NCBI RefSeq assembly: GCF_009495745.1
Contig: NZ_WIDQ01000004.1
Location: 124,001 to 188,000, forward strand
From: Niveispirillum sp. SYP-B3756
GTDB taxonomy: Bacteria; Pseudomonadota; Alphaproteobacteria; Azospirillales; Azospirillaceae
Reading direction: 5' to 3'
DNA: 64,000 nt
Shown: piece after piece, positions 9,480-18,447 of the stretch
Position numbering within the stretch: position 1 is the first letter of the stretch
How the letters are laid out: every line of letters starts with the position of its first letter
Made by a program: the position numbers and the translations under genes
Notes under the pieces: generated by a model
What the model was told of the DNA's origin: nothing
Databases searched by the model: none
The model's input: only the letters and a program-made list of their open reading frames with translations

Positions 9480-10994
9480 ATGCAGAAATGGGGCACATTC
9501 GCGGACCACGCCCTGGAGCGTGATTTCCGCCAGTCGATCATGAGGCAGGAGGTGCGCGCCCTGCGCATGAACCTGCTGGCCCTGATGTTCTTCTATCTGA
9601 TGCCGCTGGCGCTGGATTTCGTCTATCTGCCGCGGGAAACCATTTTCAATCTGTTCCTGCCGCTGCGGCTGGGGGTCTATGTCACGATTCTACTGGTGAT
9701 GCTGATCCCGGCGCGCAATGCCACCTATGGCCTGCGCCACGCCGCCACCCTGTTCCTGCTCTCCTATATTTGGGTGATGACCGCGATGGTCGCGCTCTGG
9801 GTGGAACGGCAGGATGTCGGCTTTACGGTCAGCTTCTTTGTCATGATCGTGGTGCTGATGAATTACCTGTTCCTGCCCACGCGCTGGCTCTGGATGGTGG
9901 GCTGGGGGGTGGCGGCCAGCGCCCTCTATCTCTGGCTGGTCATGCCGTATAGCGGGGCCACCACCTCGCAGATCAAGACGGCCATGGTGATGCAGACCCT
10001 GGCCAATATTTTCGGGGCTGTTACCGCCTATCAGCTGGCCACGCTGCGCCGGTCGGAATTCCACCGCCGCCGGGAGCAGGAGGCGGAGCGGCGGCGGCTG
10101 GAGGAAGCCAATGTCGAGCTGCTGCACCGGGAAACCATCATCGCCCTGCAGCGCGACCAGCTGGCCAGCAAGGTGGAGGAGCTGGAGGAGGCGCAGCGCC
10201 AGCTGATCGAAACCAAGGACAGTCTTGTCCAGGCGGAAAAGATGGCCAGCCTGGGCGGGCTGGTAGCCGGGGTGGCGCATGAGTTGAACACGCCGATGGG
10301 CATTGCCGTCACCGCCAGCACCCATCTGCGCGATTGTGTGGATGGGCTGGATCAGGCGGTGGCGGGTAACCGGCTGACCCGCAGCCAGCTGGCTGATTAC
10401 CAGCAGACCCTGCGGGAGACGGCAGCCCTGATTCTGGCCAACGTTGCCCGCGCGGCCGGGTTGGTGCAGAGCTTCAAGCAGGTGGCCGTGGATCAGGCCA
10501 GTGCCGAATGCCGGCCCTTTGAGCTGGGCGCCTATATTGAGGAAATATTGCTGAGCCTGGCGCCGCGCCTGCGCCAGGAACCGCACCAGATCAGCGTGGG
10601 CTGCCCGCCGGGCCTGATGATGGACAGCTATCCGGGGGCGCTGTCGCAGATCCTCACCAATCTGCTGATCAATGCCCTGATCCATGCCTTCCCCGATGGC
10701 CGGGCGGGCAATATCAGCATCCAGGCGCGGCTGGTCAGCGACGATCTGGTGGAAATGGTCTTTGCCGATGATGGCAAGGGCGTGCTGCCTGAACATCAGG
10801 ACCGTCTGTTCGACCCGTTCTTCACCACCAACCGTGCCCATGGCGGCAGCGGGCTGGGGTTGCACATCGTCTATAATCTGGTGACGCAATCCTTACGTGG
10901 CACCATCCGGCTGCAATCCGAGCCGGGCCAGGGTGCCCGCTTCATCCTGACCATCCCGCGCCGTGTGGGGGAGCCGGCGCGCCTGGCGGGGTAA
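9480..10994 (+). CDS. Membrane sensor histidine kinase (tandem paralogue 2)
   Basis: This is a second 504-residue kinase, collinear with the preceding one from the N-terminal WGxF segment to the C-terminus. It differs by a slightly longer coiled coil rich in Arg/Glu. The H box is AGVAHELNTPMGIAVTAS, and the N, G1 and G2 boxes are intact (NLLINALIHAF, DDGKGVLP, GGSGLGLHIV). I choose the ATG at 9480 because it gives a length identical to the paralogue; an in-frame ATG at 9456 is an alternative. The two genes look like a tandem duplication followed by divergence. Confidence 0.88.
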   Translation: MQKWGTFADHALERDFRQSIMRQEVRALRMNLLALMFFYLMPLALDFVYLPRETIFNLFLPLRLGVYVTILLVMLIPARNATYGLRHAATLFLLSYIWVMTAMVALWVERQDVGFTVSFFVMIVVLMNYLFLPTRWLWMVGWGVAASALYLWLVMPYSGATTSQIKTAMVMQTLANIFGAVTAYQLATLRRSEFHRRREQEAERRRLEEANVELLHRETIIALQRDQLASKVEELEEAQRQLIETKDSLVQAEKMASLGGLVAGVAHELNTPMGIAVTASTHLRDCVDGLDQAVAGNRLTRSQLADYQQTLRETAALILANVARAAGLVQSFKQVAVDQASAECRPFELGAYIEEILLSLAPRLRQEPHQISVGCPPGLMMDSYPGALSQILTNLLINALIHAFPDGRAGNISIQARLVSDDLVEMVFADDGKGVLPEHQDRLFDPFFTTNRAHGGSGLGLHIVYNLVTQSLRGTIRLQSEPGQGARFILTIPRRVGEPARLAG

Positions 10995-10997
10995 AGG

Positions 10998-11411
10998 TCA
11001 ATTTTCCAGCCGCCAGACATCCTTGATATGGCGGGGCAGACGGCGGGGCAACACCACCATCAGGTCAAAGCGGATGGCATGATGGGCCAGATGCGGTCGC
11101 CGTGCCACGAAATGGCTGATGGCGGCATGGCGGCGGCGCCAGCTGGTCTGCGGCAGGGCTGCCAGCGCCTGGGGCAGGCTGGCCCTCGCCTTCACCTCCA
11201 CCACTGCCAGCACGCGGCCCTTTGCGGCGATGATGTCGATCTCCCCGACCGGCAGGCGCAGGCGGGTGACCAGGATGCGATAGCCTTTCAGCCACAGCAC
11301 CAGCCGGCAGGCCAGTTCGGCCAGCCGGCCCAGCCGTTCCGCCCGCCGGCGGTCGATGCGGTTACGGACCTTTCCCACGGCCTCCTGTCCCCAGTTCGAG
11401 TGCGCGCGCAT
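10998..11411 (-). CDS. yraN: YraN family protein (UPF0102, nuclease-fold)
   Basis: This is about 137 residues from the ATG at 11411. It contains the restriction-endonuclease-like core of the UPF0102 family: RRRAERLGRLAE followed by GYRILVTRLRLPVGEIDIIA and VLAVVEVKAR, which carries the D...ExK motif. The cellular role is not established. Its start overlaps the rsmI 3' end by 50 bases; rsmI-yraN adjacency is widely conserved, so the two are likely one transcript. Confidence 0.85.
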   Translation of the reverse strand: MRAHSNWGQEAVGKVRNRIDRRRAERLGRLAELACRLVLWLKGYRILVTRLRLPVGEIDIIAAKGRVLAVVEVKARASLPQALAALPQTSWRRRHAAISHFVARRPHLAHHAIRFDLMVVLPRRLPRHIKDVWRLEN

Positions 11412-12318
11412 AGACGGATTTTTTCGGCTGGCCGGTGATGGTGGCGACATGGGCGGCGGCGTCCCGCACGCTCATCCCGCCGGACAGGGCCTGGGCCAGC
11501 AGGCTGTCCAGGTCGGCGGCATCGGTGGCGGCGGCATCGGCGGCGGGCGGGCCGACAACGACGACAACCTCACCCTTGGGCGGGCCGTTTTCGGTGTAAT
11601 GGGCGGCCAGCTCGGCCACCGGGCCGCGCCGCACCTCTTCAAACATCTTGGTCAGTTCGCGCGCCACCGCCACTTCACGGCTGCCCAGCGTGGCGGCGAC
11701 ATCCCCCAGCATCTCCGCCAGCCGCTGCGCCGATTCGTAGAAAATCAGCGTCGCCTGCAGGGTGCGGAACTCTTCCAGCATGGTCCGCCGGGCGGCGGAT
11801 TTGGGCGGGGGGAAGCCGGCGAACAGGAAACGGTCGCTGGGCAGGCCCGACAACACCAGCGCCGTCAGGGCCGCATTGGCACCGGGCAGATGGGTGACGG
11901 GCAGCCCCTGGTCCCGGGCATCGCGCACCAGCTTGAAGCCCGGATCGCTGACCAGGGGCGTGCCGGCATCCGACACCAGGGCGATGGCCTGCCCCTCGGC
12001 CACGCGGGCCAGCAACTGCGGCCGCATCTTTGCCGCATTATGGTCGTGATAAGGGACGAGCCGGGTGGCAATGCCATATCGGCGCATCAGCTTTCCGGTG
12101 ACGCGGGTATCTTCGCAGGCAATGGCATCGACGCCGCGCAACAGGGCGAGCGCGCGCAGCGTTATGTCGCCGGCATTGCCGATGGGGGTGGCGACGATGT
12201 AAAGGCCCGGTGCTGGTTTACGGATCGGGTCGGTCCCGCTACCTTCGCCCGGCATGGGGAATTCCTCCCCGTCGGTATCGTCAAGGTCGGTCGGTTCGGT
12301 ATCGGGGACATCGTCCAT
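11362..12318 (-). CDS. rsmI: 16S rRNA (cytidine-1402-2'-O)-methyltransferase
   Basis: RsmI 2'-O-methylates C1402 of 16S rRNA. The protein shows the tetrapyrrole-methylase fold signatures: GLYIVATPIGNAGDITLRAL, ACEDTRVTGKLM, ALVSDAGTPLVSDPG and LPGANAALTALVLSGLP. From the ATG at 12318 it is 318 residues, with a 30-residue acidic N-terminal extension. A GTG or ATG nearer the GLYIVATP block is possible. It diverges from the lipoprotein gene at 12350, and homologues of that pair are often neighbours. Confidence 0.92.
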   Translation of the reverse strand: MDDVPDTEPTDLDDTDGEEFPMPGEGSGTDPIRKPAPGLYIVATPIGNAGDITLRALALLRGVDAIACEDTRVTGKLMRRYGIATRLVPYHDHNAAKMRPQLLARVAEGQAIALVSDAGTPLVSDPGFKLVRDARDQGLPVTHLPGANAALTALVLSGLPSDRFLFAGFPPPKSAARRTMLEEFRTLQATLIFYESAQRLAEMLGDVAATLGSREVAVARELTKMFEEVRRGPVAELAAHYTENGPPKGEVVVVVGPPAADAAATDAADLDSLLAQALSGGMSVRDAAAHVATITGQPKKSVYARALELGTGGRGKGP

Positions 12319-12349
12319 GGCGTGGTTTTCAAGCAGGAAGGGGTTCGGG

Positions 12350-13696
12350 ATGGCAGCGCAGAAACGGCACCGCATGGCAAAGACGCTGGCGGCGCTGGCC
12401 CTGACCGCCGGCATACTGGCGGGATGCGCCAGTCCGGGTACGGTAACGGCCCCACCCCCGCCACCGCAAGCCCCGGTCGTTGCAGCCCCGCCCCCCGTGG
12501 TGGTGGCGCCGCCCCCGCCGGTGGCCAGTGCCGCCCCCATGCCCCAGGATGACAAGGTGCGGGTGGCCCTGCTGCTGCCGCTGTCCGGCGCCAGCGCTGC
12601 CATCGGGCAGAGCATGTTGGATGCGGCCCAGATGGCCCTGTTCGATCTGGGCGATGACAAGTTCGTGCTGATGCCGCGCGACAGCAAGGGGGAGCCCGCT
12701 GCCGCCGCTGCCGCCGCCAAGGGCGCCATCGATGAAGGGGCCAGCCTGATTCTGGGGCCGCTGTTCGCCCCCCAGGCCAGTGCGGTGAAGCCGGTGCTGG
12801 CCCAGGCCGGCCGGCCGGTGCCGGTGGTCAGCTTCTCCTCGGACTGGAATGTCGCCGGTGGCGGCCTCTGGGTGCTGGGCTTCCAGCCGCAGGAACAGGT
12901 GCGCCGCGTCGTCAACATGGCGGCCGGTCGGGGGGCGCTGCGCTTTGGTCTGCTGGCCCCTTCCACCCCCTATGGCGATGCCACCCTGAAGGCACTGACG
13001 GAGGCGGCGGCCGCCGTGGGTGGGCAGGTGACGCGGGTGGAGCGCTATACCCCCGGCACGCCGGACATGACCAGTGTGGTGCGTCGCCTGTCCAATTATG
13101 ATGGGCGTAAGGCGGGGCTGGCTGCCGAACGATCTCGCCTGCACGGGGCTGGCGATGCGGAGTCGCAGACGGCCCTGCGCCGGCTTTCAAACGCCGACAC
13201 GTTCGGGGAAATGCCCTTCGATGCCGTGTTGATTGCGGAGGGCGGCACCAAGCTGCGCGAAATCGCCTCCCTGTTCCCGTTCTTCGACATTGATCCGGCC
13301 CCGGGGCGCCTGCTGGGCACCGGCCTGTGGGATGAAGGCGGGCTGGGCCGGGAGCCGGCTTTGATCGGCGGCTGGTACGCCGCCCCGCCGTCGGAAGGCC
13401 GCCAGGCCTTCGAACAGCGCTTTCAGCAGCTTTACGGCTACAAGCCGCACCGTCTGGCCACGCTGGCCTATGATGCCACGGCCCTGGCGGCCGTGTTGGC
13501 CAAGGCTGGCGGGCGCGATGGTTTTGATCCGGCGGCCCTGACCAACCCCAACGGCTTTGCCGGGGTGGAAGGGATTTTCCGCTTGGTTCCGTCCGGTGTC
13601 TCCGAACGCGGCCTGGCGGTGATGGAGGTGACGCGCACCGGGTCCAGTCTGGTCGATCCCGCCCCCACTAGCTTCCAGCCCACGCCGTCTTCCTGA
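12350..13696 (+). CDS. Penicillin-binding protein activator, LpoA/LppC-like lipoprotein
   Basis: The 448-residue product begins with a basic region and hydrophobic helix ending in the lipobox ILAGC, so it is a lipoprotein, probably on the inner face of the outer membrane. A Pro/Ala-rich linker follows (PPPPPQAP and repeats). The rest is a periplasmic-binding-protein type I fold from VRVALLLPLSG on, as in the LpoA/LppC (penicillin-binding protein activator) family. The start at 12350 places the Arg/Lys-rich stretch and lipobox correctly. It lies opposite rsmI, as in many proteobacteria, and is followed after 12 bases by an L,D-transpeptidase gene, consistent with a cell-wall role. Confidence 0.85.
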   Translation: MAAQKRHRMAKTLAALALTAGILAGCASPGTVTAPPPPPQAPVVAAPPPVVVAPPPPVASAAPMPQDDKVRVALLLPLSGASAAIGQSMLDAAQMALFDLGDDKFVLMPRDSKGEPAAAAAAAKGAIDEGASLILGPLFAPQASAVKPVLAQAGRPVPVVSFSSDWNVAGGGLWVLGFQPQEQVRRVVNMAAGRGALRFGLLAPSTPYGDATLKALTEAAAAVGGQVTRVERYTPGTPDMTSVVRRLSNYDGRKAGLAAERSRLHGAGDAESQTALRRLSNADTFGEMPFDAVLIAEGGTKLREIASLFPFFDIDPAPGRLLGTGLWDEGGLGREPALIGGWYAAPPSEGRQAFEQRFQQLYGYKPHRLATLAYDATALAAVLAKAGGRDGFDPAALTNPNGFAGVEGIFRLVPSGVSERGLAVMEVTRTGSSLVDPAPTSFQPTPSS

Positions 13697-13708
13697 TCGG
13701 GGGCAACC

Positions 13709-14218
13709 ATGGATCTTCTGGTCGATCAGGCACCCGACGGCAGCTATCAGCTATTCTGGCCGGGTGGCCGGGCGCGCTGTGCCGTGGGGCGCAGCGGTAT
13801 CCGCGCCGACAAGCGGGAAGGGGATGGGGCCACGCCGGTCGGCGCCTTCGCCCTGCGCCAGGTCTTCTATCGCGCTGACCGGCTGCCCCGGCCACAGACG
13901 GGCCTGCCCATCGCCGCCATTCGGCCGACGGATGGCTGGTGCGATGATCCCGCCCACCCGGATTATAACCGCCCGGTGACCCTGCCCTTCGCCGCCTCGC
14001 ATGAGAAAATGTGGCTGGAGGAGCCTGTCTACGACATCGTGGTGGTGCTGGGTTACAATGATGATCCGCCGGTGCCGGGGCTGGGCAGTGCCGTCTTCCT
14101 GCATCTGGCCCGCCCCGGCTATGAGGGTACGGCCGGCTGTGTGGCGGTGACCCTGCCGGACATGCTGTCGCTGCTGCGGCTGGCCCGACCGGGGGATCGG
14201 CTGGTGGTAAGCGGGTAA
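13709..14218 (+). CDS. L,D-transpeptidase (YkuD domain)
   Basis: This is a 169-residue single YkuD domain. The catalytic signature is present: His132 in VFLHLARPG and Cys144 in TAGCVAV. Such enzymes form or exchange cross-links in peptidoglycan or attach proteins to it. No signal peptide is visible, which is unusual for a cell-wall enzyme; members of this short subgroup often lack one. It follows the LpoA/LppC-like gene with a 12-base gap and is likely co-transcribed. Confidence 0.87.
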   Translation: MDLLVDQAPDGSYQLFWPGGRARCAVGRSGIRADKREGDGATPVGAFALRQVFYRADRLPRPQTGLPIAAIRPTDGWCDDPAHPDYNRPVTLPFAASHEKMWLEEPVYDIVVVLGYNDDPPVPGLGSAVFLHLARPGYEGTAGCVAVTLPDMLSLLRLARPGDRLVVSG

Positions 14219-14290
14219 CCATCCCCCCTTTGAAACCGGGGCCGTGGCGTGCCATATCGGGGGGCAACCATTGCACAACCGGAGGGGGCG

Positions 14291-16090
14291 ATGCCCGACA
14301 GCCTGAATGCCGCCGATCTGGGCCCGATGCCGGCCTGGGACTTGTCCGATCTTTATGCCGGGCCCGACAGCCCGGCGCTGAAGGCCGATCTGGATCAGGC
14401 GGAAAAGGACGGAATTGCCTTTGCCAAACAGTATGAAGGCAAGCTGGCCAAGCTGTCCGGTGCCGATCTGGCCAAGGCCATTGCCGCCTATGAGCGGCTG
14501 GACGAGGTACTGTCCAAGATCATGTCCTATGCCGGCCTGCTCTATGCCGGCAACATGGCCGATCCCGCCATCGGTCGCTTCTACCAGGGCATGAGCGAGC
14601 GGGTGACGGCCATTTCCGTCCACCTGCTGTTCTTCACGCTGGAGATCAACCGGCTGGAAGAGCATGAAGTTCAGGCCAAGCTGCGCGACAAGGCACTGGC
14701 CGCCTACGGCCCCTTCCTGCGCGATACCCGCGTTTTCCGCCCGCATCAGCTTTCCGATGAGGTGGAAAAGCTGCTGCATGAAAAGCATGTGGCGGGCCGG
14801 GCGGCCTGGACCCGGCTGTTCGATGAACATCTGGCCGATCTGCGCTTCCCCGTGCGCGACAAGGAACTGACCTCGGCCGAGGCGCTCAACCTGCTCTCCT
14901 CCACCGATCCAGCATTGCGGCGGGAAGCGGCGCAGGCGCTGGGCGAGGTGCTGGGGAAGAACCAACGCATCTTCGCCCATATCACCAACACGCTGATCAA
15001 GGATAAGGAGATCGAGGATCGCTGGCGCTCCTACGCCCAGCCCTGGTCGGCGCGCAACATGGGCAACCATGTGGAAGACGTTGTGGTGGATGCGCTGCTC
15101 TCGTCGGTGCGTGAGGCATATCCCCGCCTCTCCCACCGTTACTATGCGCTGAAGGCCAAATGGTTCGGCCAGGACAAGCTGGATTACTGGGATCGCAACG
15201 CGCCCCTGCCCGGCGATGATGATGCCAAGATCAGCTGGGAGGAGGCGAAGGAGATCGTTGCCAAGGCCTATGGCCGTTTCTCCCCGGAAATGGCGGCGAT
15301 CGGGCAGAAATTCTTTGATAATCCCTGGATCGACGTGCCGCCGCGCCCCGGCAAGAACCCCGGTGCCTTCGCCCATCCGGTGGTGCCGTCGGCCCATCCT
15401 TACCTGCTGCTGAATTATATGGGCCGCACGCGCGATGTGATGACGCTGGCGCACGAACTGGGCCATGGCGTGCATCAGTATCTCTGCCGCGCCCAGGGGC
15501 ATTTGCAGGCCTCCACGCCGCTGACGCTGGCCGAAACCGCCTCGGTCTTCGGGGAGATGCTGACCTTCCGCTCCCTGCTGGACAGCACCAGCGACCCCGC
15601 CGCCCGCAAGCGTCTGCTGGCCGGTAAGGTGGAAGATATGATCAATACGGTGGTCCGCCAGATCGCGTTTTATCAGTTCGAGCGCAAGCTGCACACCGAA
15701 CGCCGGGAAGGCGAATTGTCCGCCGAGCGCATCGCCGATATCTGGATGGAGGTGCAGACCGAAAGCTTAGGCCCGGCCTTCCGCTGGGAAGACAGCTATC
15801 GCCCCTACTGGACCTATATCGGGCATTTCGTGCATTCGCCCTTCTATGTCTACGCCTATGCCTTTGGCGATTGCCTGGTGAACAGCCTGTATGCGGCCTA
15901 TCAGGAGGCAGCGGCCCAGGGGCAGGGGGCGGATTTTGCGCAGAAATATATCAAGATGCTCTCCGCCGCCGGCACCCGGCACCATGGCGACCTGCTGGCC
16001 CCGTTCGGGCTGGACCTGAAAGACCCGTCTTTCTGGAACAAGGGCCTGGGCCTGCTGGAAAGCTTCATCGACGAGCTGGAACGGCTGTGA
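14291..16090 (+). CDS. pepF: M3 family oligoendopeptidase F-like
   Basis: This is a 599-residue zinc metallopeptidase. The HELGH zinc motif is at residues 388-392 within TLAHELGHGVHQYL, and the third zinc ligand region follows (LAETASVFGEML). The N-terminal WDLSDLYAGPDSPAL is the usual opening of the PepF/M3B group, which degrades short peptides in the cytoplasm. The ATG at 14291 has a GGAGGGG ribosome-binding site directly upstream; an in-frame ATG 42 bases earlier lacks one. It converges on the alpha/beta hydrolase gene across a large palindrome. Confidence 0.92.
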   Translation: MPDSLNAADLGPMPAWDLSDLYAGPDSPALKADLDQAEKDGIAFAKQYEGKLAKLSGADLAKAIAAYERLDEVLSKIMSYAGLLYAGNMADPAIGRFYQGMSERVTAISVHLLFFTLEINRLEEHEVQAKLRDKALAAYGPFLRDTRVFRPHQLSDEVEKLLHEKHVAGRAAWTRLFDEHLADLRFPVRDKELTSAEALNLLSSTDPALRREAAQALGEVLGKNQRIFAHITNTLIKDKEIEDRWRSYAQPWSARNMGNHVEDVVVDALLSSVREAYPRLSHRYYALKAKWFGQDKLDYWDRNAPLPGDDDAKISWEEAKEIVAKAYGRFSPEMAAIGQKFFDNPWIDVPPRPGKNPGAFAHPVVPSAHPYLLLNYMGRTRDVMTLAHELGHGVHQYLCRAQGHLQASTPLTLAETASVFGEMLTFRSLLDSTSDPAARKRLLAGKVEDMINTVVRQIAFYQFERKLHTERREGELSAERIADIWMEVQTESLGPAFRWEDSYRPYWTYIGHFVHSPFYVYAYAFGDCLVNSLYAAYQEAAAQGQGADFAQKYIKMLSAAGTRHHGDLLAPFGLDLKDPSFWNKGLGLLESFIDELERL

Positions 16091-16146
16091 CGTGAAAACC
16101 CCCGGATCGGCGGTGGCCGGTCCGGGGGGCTATACGTTTCAACTAA

Positions 16147-16229
16147 CCGTCACCCCGGCGAAGGCCGGGGTCCAGTTCGTAGAGCACTGTGCCTCCGATA
16201 CTGGACCCCGGCCTTCGCCGGGGTGACGG
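16147..16229. repeat. Perfect 29-bp inverted repeat of the CCCCGGC-GAAG-GCCGGGG type
   Basis: The arms 16147-16175 and 16201-16229 are exact reverse complements over 29 bases, separated by 25 bases. Each arm contains its own hairpin, CCCCGGC-GAAG-GCCGGGG. Sequences of this type recur between genes in several alphaproteobacteria as REP-like units. Its position between convergent genes (pepF and the hydrolase) suits a bidirectional terminator. Confidence 0.85.
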
Positions 16230-16279
16230 CTAAGAAGCAGAGGGGCGCGAGAGTAAGCGGTCTGAACGCCCAGCCCCCC

Positions 16280-16942
16280 TTACCCCGCCGCAGCCCCCAT
16301 CGGCTTGGCCAGCGCCACGTCCAGGTAATCGTCCACGATCCGGCCCAGTTCTTCCGACTTCTCCGTGAAGAAGTGGTTGGCGCCTTCCACCCGGCGGTAA
16401 TCGATCTTGATGTCCTTCTGGGAGGACAGCTTGTTGACCAGCCGCGTCACCGACGCCTCCGGCACCAGTTCGTCCCGGTCGCCATGCACGATCAGGCCGG
16501 AGGCGGGGCACGGGGCCAGGAAGCTGAAATCGAACATGTTGGCCGGCGGGGCCACGGACAGGAACCCATCCAGCTCCGGCCGGCGCATCAGCAGCTGCAT
16601 CCCGATCCAGGCACCGAAGCTGAAACCACCGATCCAGCAGGAACTGGCATTGGGGTTATAGGTCTGCAGCCAGTCCAGCGCGCTGGCGGCATCAGCCAGT
16701 TCCCCCTCACCCCGGTCATAGGTGCCCTGGCTGCGGCCCACGCCCCGGAAATTGAAACGCAGGGCAGAGAAGCCGCGCTTGGTGAAGGCGTGGAACATCG
16801 TATAGACGATACGGTTGTTCATCGTCCCGCCGTGCTGCGGATGCGGGTGCAACAACAGCGCCACCGGCGCATTGGGTACCTTGCTATGCGAATAGCGGCC
16901 TTCCAGACGGCCTGCGGGGCCGTTCATGATCACATCAGGCAT
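16280..16942 (-). CDS. Alpha/beta hydrolase
   Basis: This 220-residue protein has the serine-hydrolase triad: nucleophile Ser108 in GGFSFGAW, Asp157 in HGDRDELV and His190 in GANHFF. The HPHPQHGGTMNNR block near residue 32 is characteristic of a small, widely conserved subgroup of cytoplasmic hydrolases related to dienelactone hydrolases. The substrate is unknown. No signal peptide is seen. Confidence 0.85.
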   Translation of the reverse strand: MPDVIMNGPAGRLEGRYSHSKVPNAPVALLLHPHPQHGGTMNNRIVYTMFHAFTKRGFSALRFNFRGVGRSQGTYDRGEGELADAASALDWLQTYNPNASSCWIGGFSFGAWIGMQLLMRRPELDGFLSVAPPANMFDFSFLAPCPASGLIVHGDRDELVPEASVTRLVNKLSSQKDIKIDYRRVEGANHFFTEKSEELGRIVDDYLDVALAKPMGAAAG

Positions 16943-17262
16943 TCTTCACCGGTCCCGGTCAGGCATGAGGCACGACAGCAAGGTGGGCCGCCCCAGCGAA
17001 CGCCCCCGCCGCCAGCTTGACCGGCTTTGGTGCATTCTGTAGGACTGCCCTTGGGCGGATGGTCCGTCGGTGCGCCGGTTTTGCCGCCACTGCCGGATGC
17101 CGGCAACGGGCCAAAAACCACGCCCCGCCGTCCCTGGGGGCTGTGCCGGTGCCATATCGGCAACGGAACGGGCGCGGACTATACCACAGCGGACATATTC
17201 GTGTTCAAGCCTCTTCGTAAAACATCTCTTTACTACTGGACGGACAGGGGCCGGAGAGCCGG
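16943..17262. other. Intergenic region without a recognised gene
   Basis: This roughly 320-base stretch separates the divergent hydrolase and cysteine desulfurase genes. I see no coding frame with family resemblance. The last 80 bases before 17263 are AT-richer (around TTCGTAAAACATCTCTTTAC) and are the likely promoter zone of the downstream operon. Confidence 0.5.
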
Positions 17263-18369
17263 ATGACGGGCCTTTATCTGGATTGGAACGCCACCGCCCC
17301 GCTGCGCCCCCAGGCGCGCGCCGCCATGCTGGCAGCAATGGACCATGTGGGCAACCCTTCCTCCATCCACGCCTTTGGCCGCCGCGCCCGCCGTTTTGTG
17401 GAAGATGCGCGCGAACAGGTGGCGGCGCTGGTCGGGGTGAACCCCGCCGACATCACCTTCACCGGCAGCGGGACGGAGGCCAATAACCAGGCCCTGGCAC
17501 TGGCCGCCGCCCATGGTCGCCGTATTCTGGTGGGGGCGACCGAACATGCCTCTGTGCTGGAAGCGGCACCCGGTGCCGTGCAGGTGCCGGTGGATGGCGA
17601 TGGGCTGGTCGACCGCGCGGCGCTGGTGCGGCTTTTGGCCGTCGATCCCAAGCCGGCCCTGGTCAGCATCCAGGCGGTGAACAGTGAAACCGGGGTGGTG
17701 CAGCCCATGGTGGAACTGGCCAATCTGGTGCATGACCAGGGTGGCTGGCTGCATAGCGATGCGGTGCAGGCGGCGGGCAGGCTGCCGGTGGATATGGGCG
17801 ATTGGGGGGCCGACCTGCTGACGCTGTCGGCCCACAAGATCGGCGGGCCGCAGGGGGTGGGGGCGCTGGTGGCCCACCCCGGCATTCCGCTGGCCCCGCT
17901 GCTGAAGGGCGGCGGGCAGGAGCGGCGGATGCGGGCGGGCACGGAAAATGTCGCCGGCATTGCTGGCTTTGGTGCGGCGGCAGCGGCGGCCCTGGCAGGG
18001 CTGGATGATTATGCCGGTTTGGCCCAGCTGCGCGATCGGCTGGAAACGGCAGTACGCGAACGGCACCCGCCGGTGCTGATCCCCGGTGCGGCGGCCCCGC
18101 GCGTGGCCAATACCAGTTGCATCGTGCTGCCCGGCGTGCCGGCCAATGGCCAGTTGATGGCGTTCGATCTGGCGCGGGTGGCCGTGTCGGCGGGGTCCGC
18201 CTGTTCCAGCGGCAAGGTCAAATCCTCCCACGTCCTGATGGCCATGGGTCTGGGGGAGGAACTGGCCGGCTGCGCCATCCGGGTGTCGCTGGGCTGGGAT
18301 AGCACGGGCGCAGATATTGACCGTTTCCTGGAAAGCTGGTCACGCATTGCCGCCCGCGTGCCGCGTTAA
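17263..18369 (+). CDS. Cysteine desulfurase (NifS/IscS-like)
   Basis: This is a 368-residue PLP-dependent aminotransferase-fold enzyme that releases sulfur from cysteine for Fe-S clusters or thio-modification. The PLP lysine is Lys192 in LSAHKIGGPQG, Asp166 in HSDAVQ contacts the cofactor, and the persulfide Cys314 lies in GSACSSGKVKSSHVL, typical of the NifS/IscS class. N-terminal LYLDWNATAPLRP is also diagnostic. It is followed by DUF29 and an HscB-like gene, which hints at Fe-S assembly, but no scaffold or ferredoxin gene is adjacent. Confidence 0.9.
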   Translation: MTGLYLDWNATAPLRPQARAAMLAAMDHVGNPSSIHAFGRRARRFVEDAREQVAALVGVNPADITFTGSGTEANNQALALAAAHGRRILVGATEHASVLEAAPGAVQVPVDGDGLVDRAALVRLLAVDPKPALVSIQAVNSETGVVQPMVELANLVHDQGGWLHSDAVQAAGRLPVDMGDWGADLLTLSAHKIGGPQGVGALVAHPGIPLAPLLKGGGQERRMRAGTENVAGIAGFGAAAAAALAGLDDYAGLAQLRDRLETAVRERHPPVLIPGAAAPRVANTSCIVLPGVPANGQLMAFDLARVAVSAGSACSSGKVKSSHVLMAMGLGEELAGCAIRVSLGWDSTGADIDRFLESWSRIAARVPR

Positions 18370-18447
18370 TATATGATCCCCACAGCGAACCGTGATGATC
18401 ATGGAATGTGCTATGATCCGCTGGGTTTCGATGGGTGGAGGCGCTGG

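Noticed and set aside
12319-12966. An N-terminal extension of rsmI of about 216 residues.
   Set aside because: The extension is antisense to the LpoA/LppC-like gene and has no resemblance to RsmI; the start at 12318 gives normal length.
13751-15694. A 647-codon minus-strand frame opposite the L,D-transpeptidase and M3 peptidase genes.
   Set aside because: It covers two genes with intact catalytic motifs and itself has no recognisable domain.
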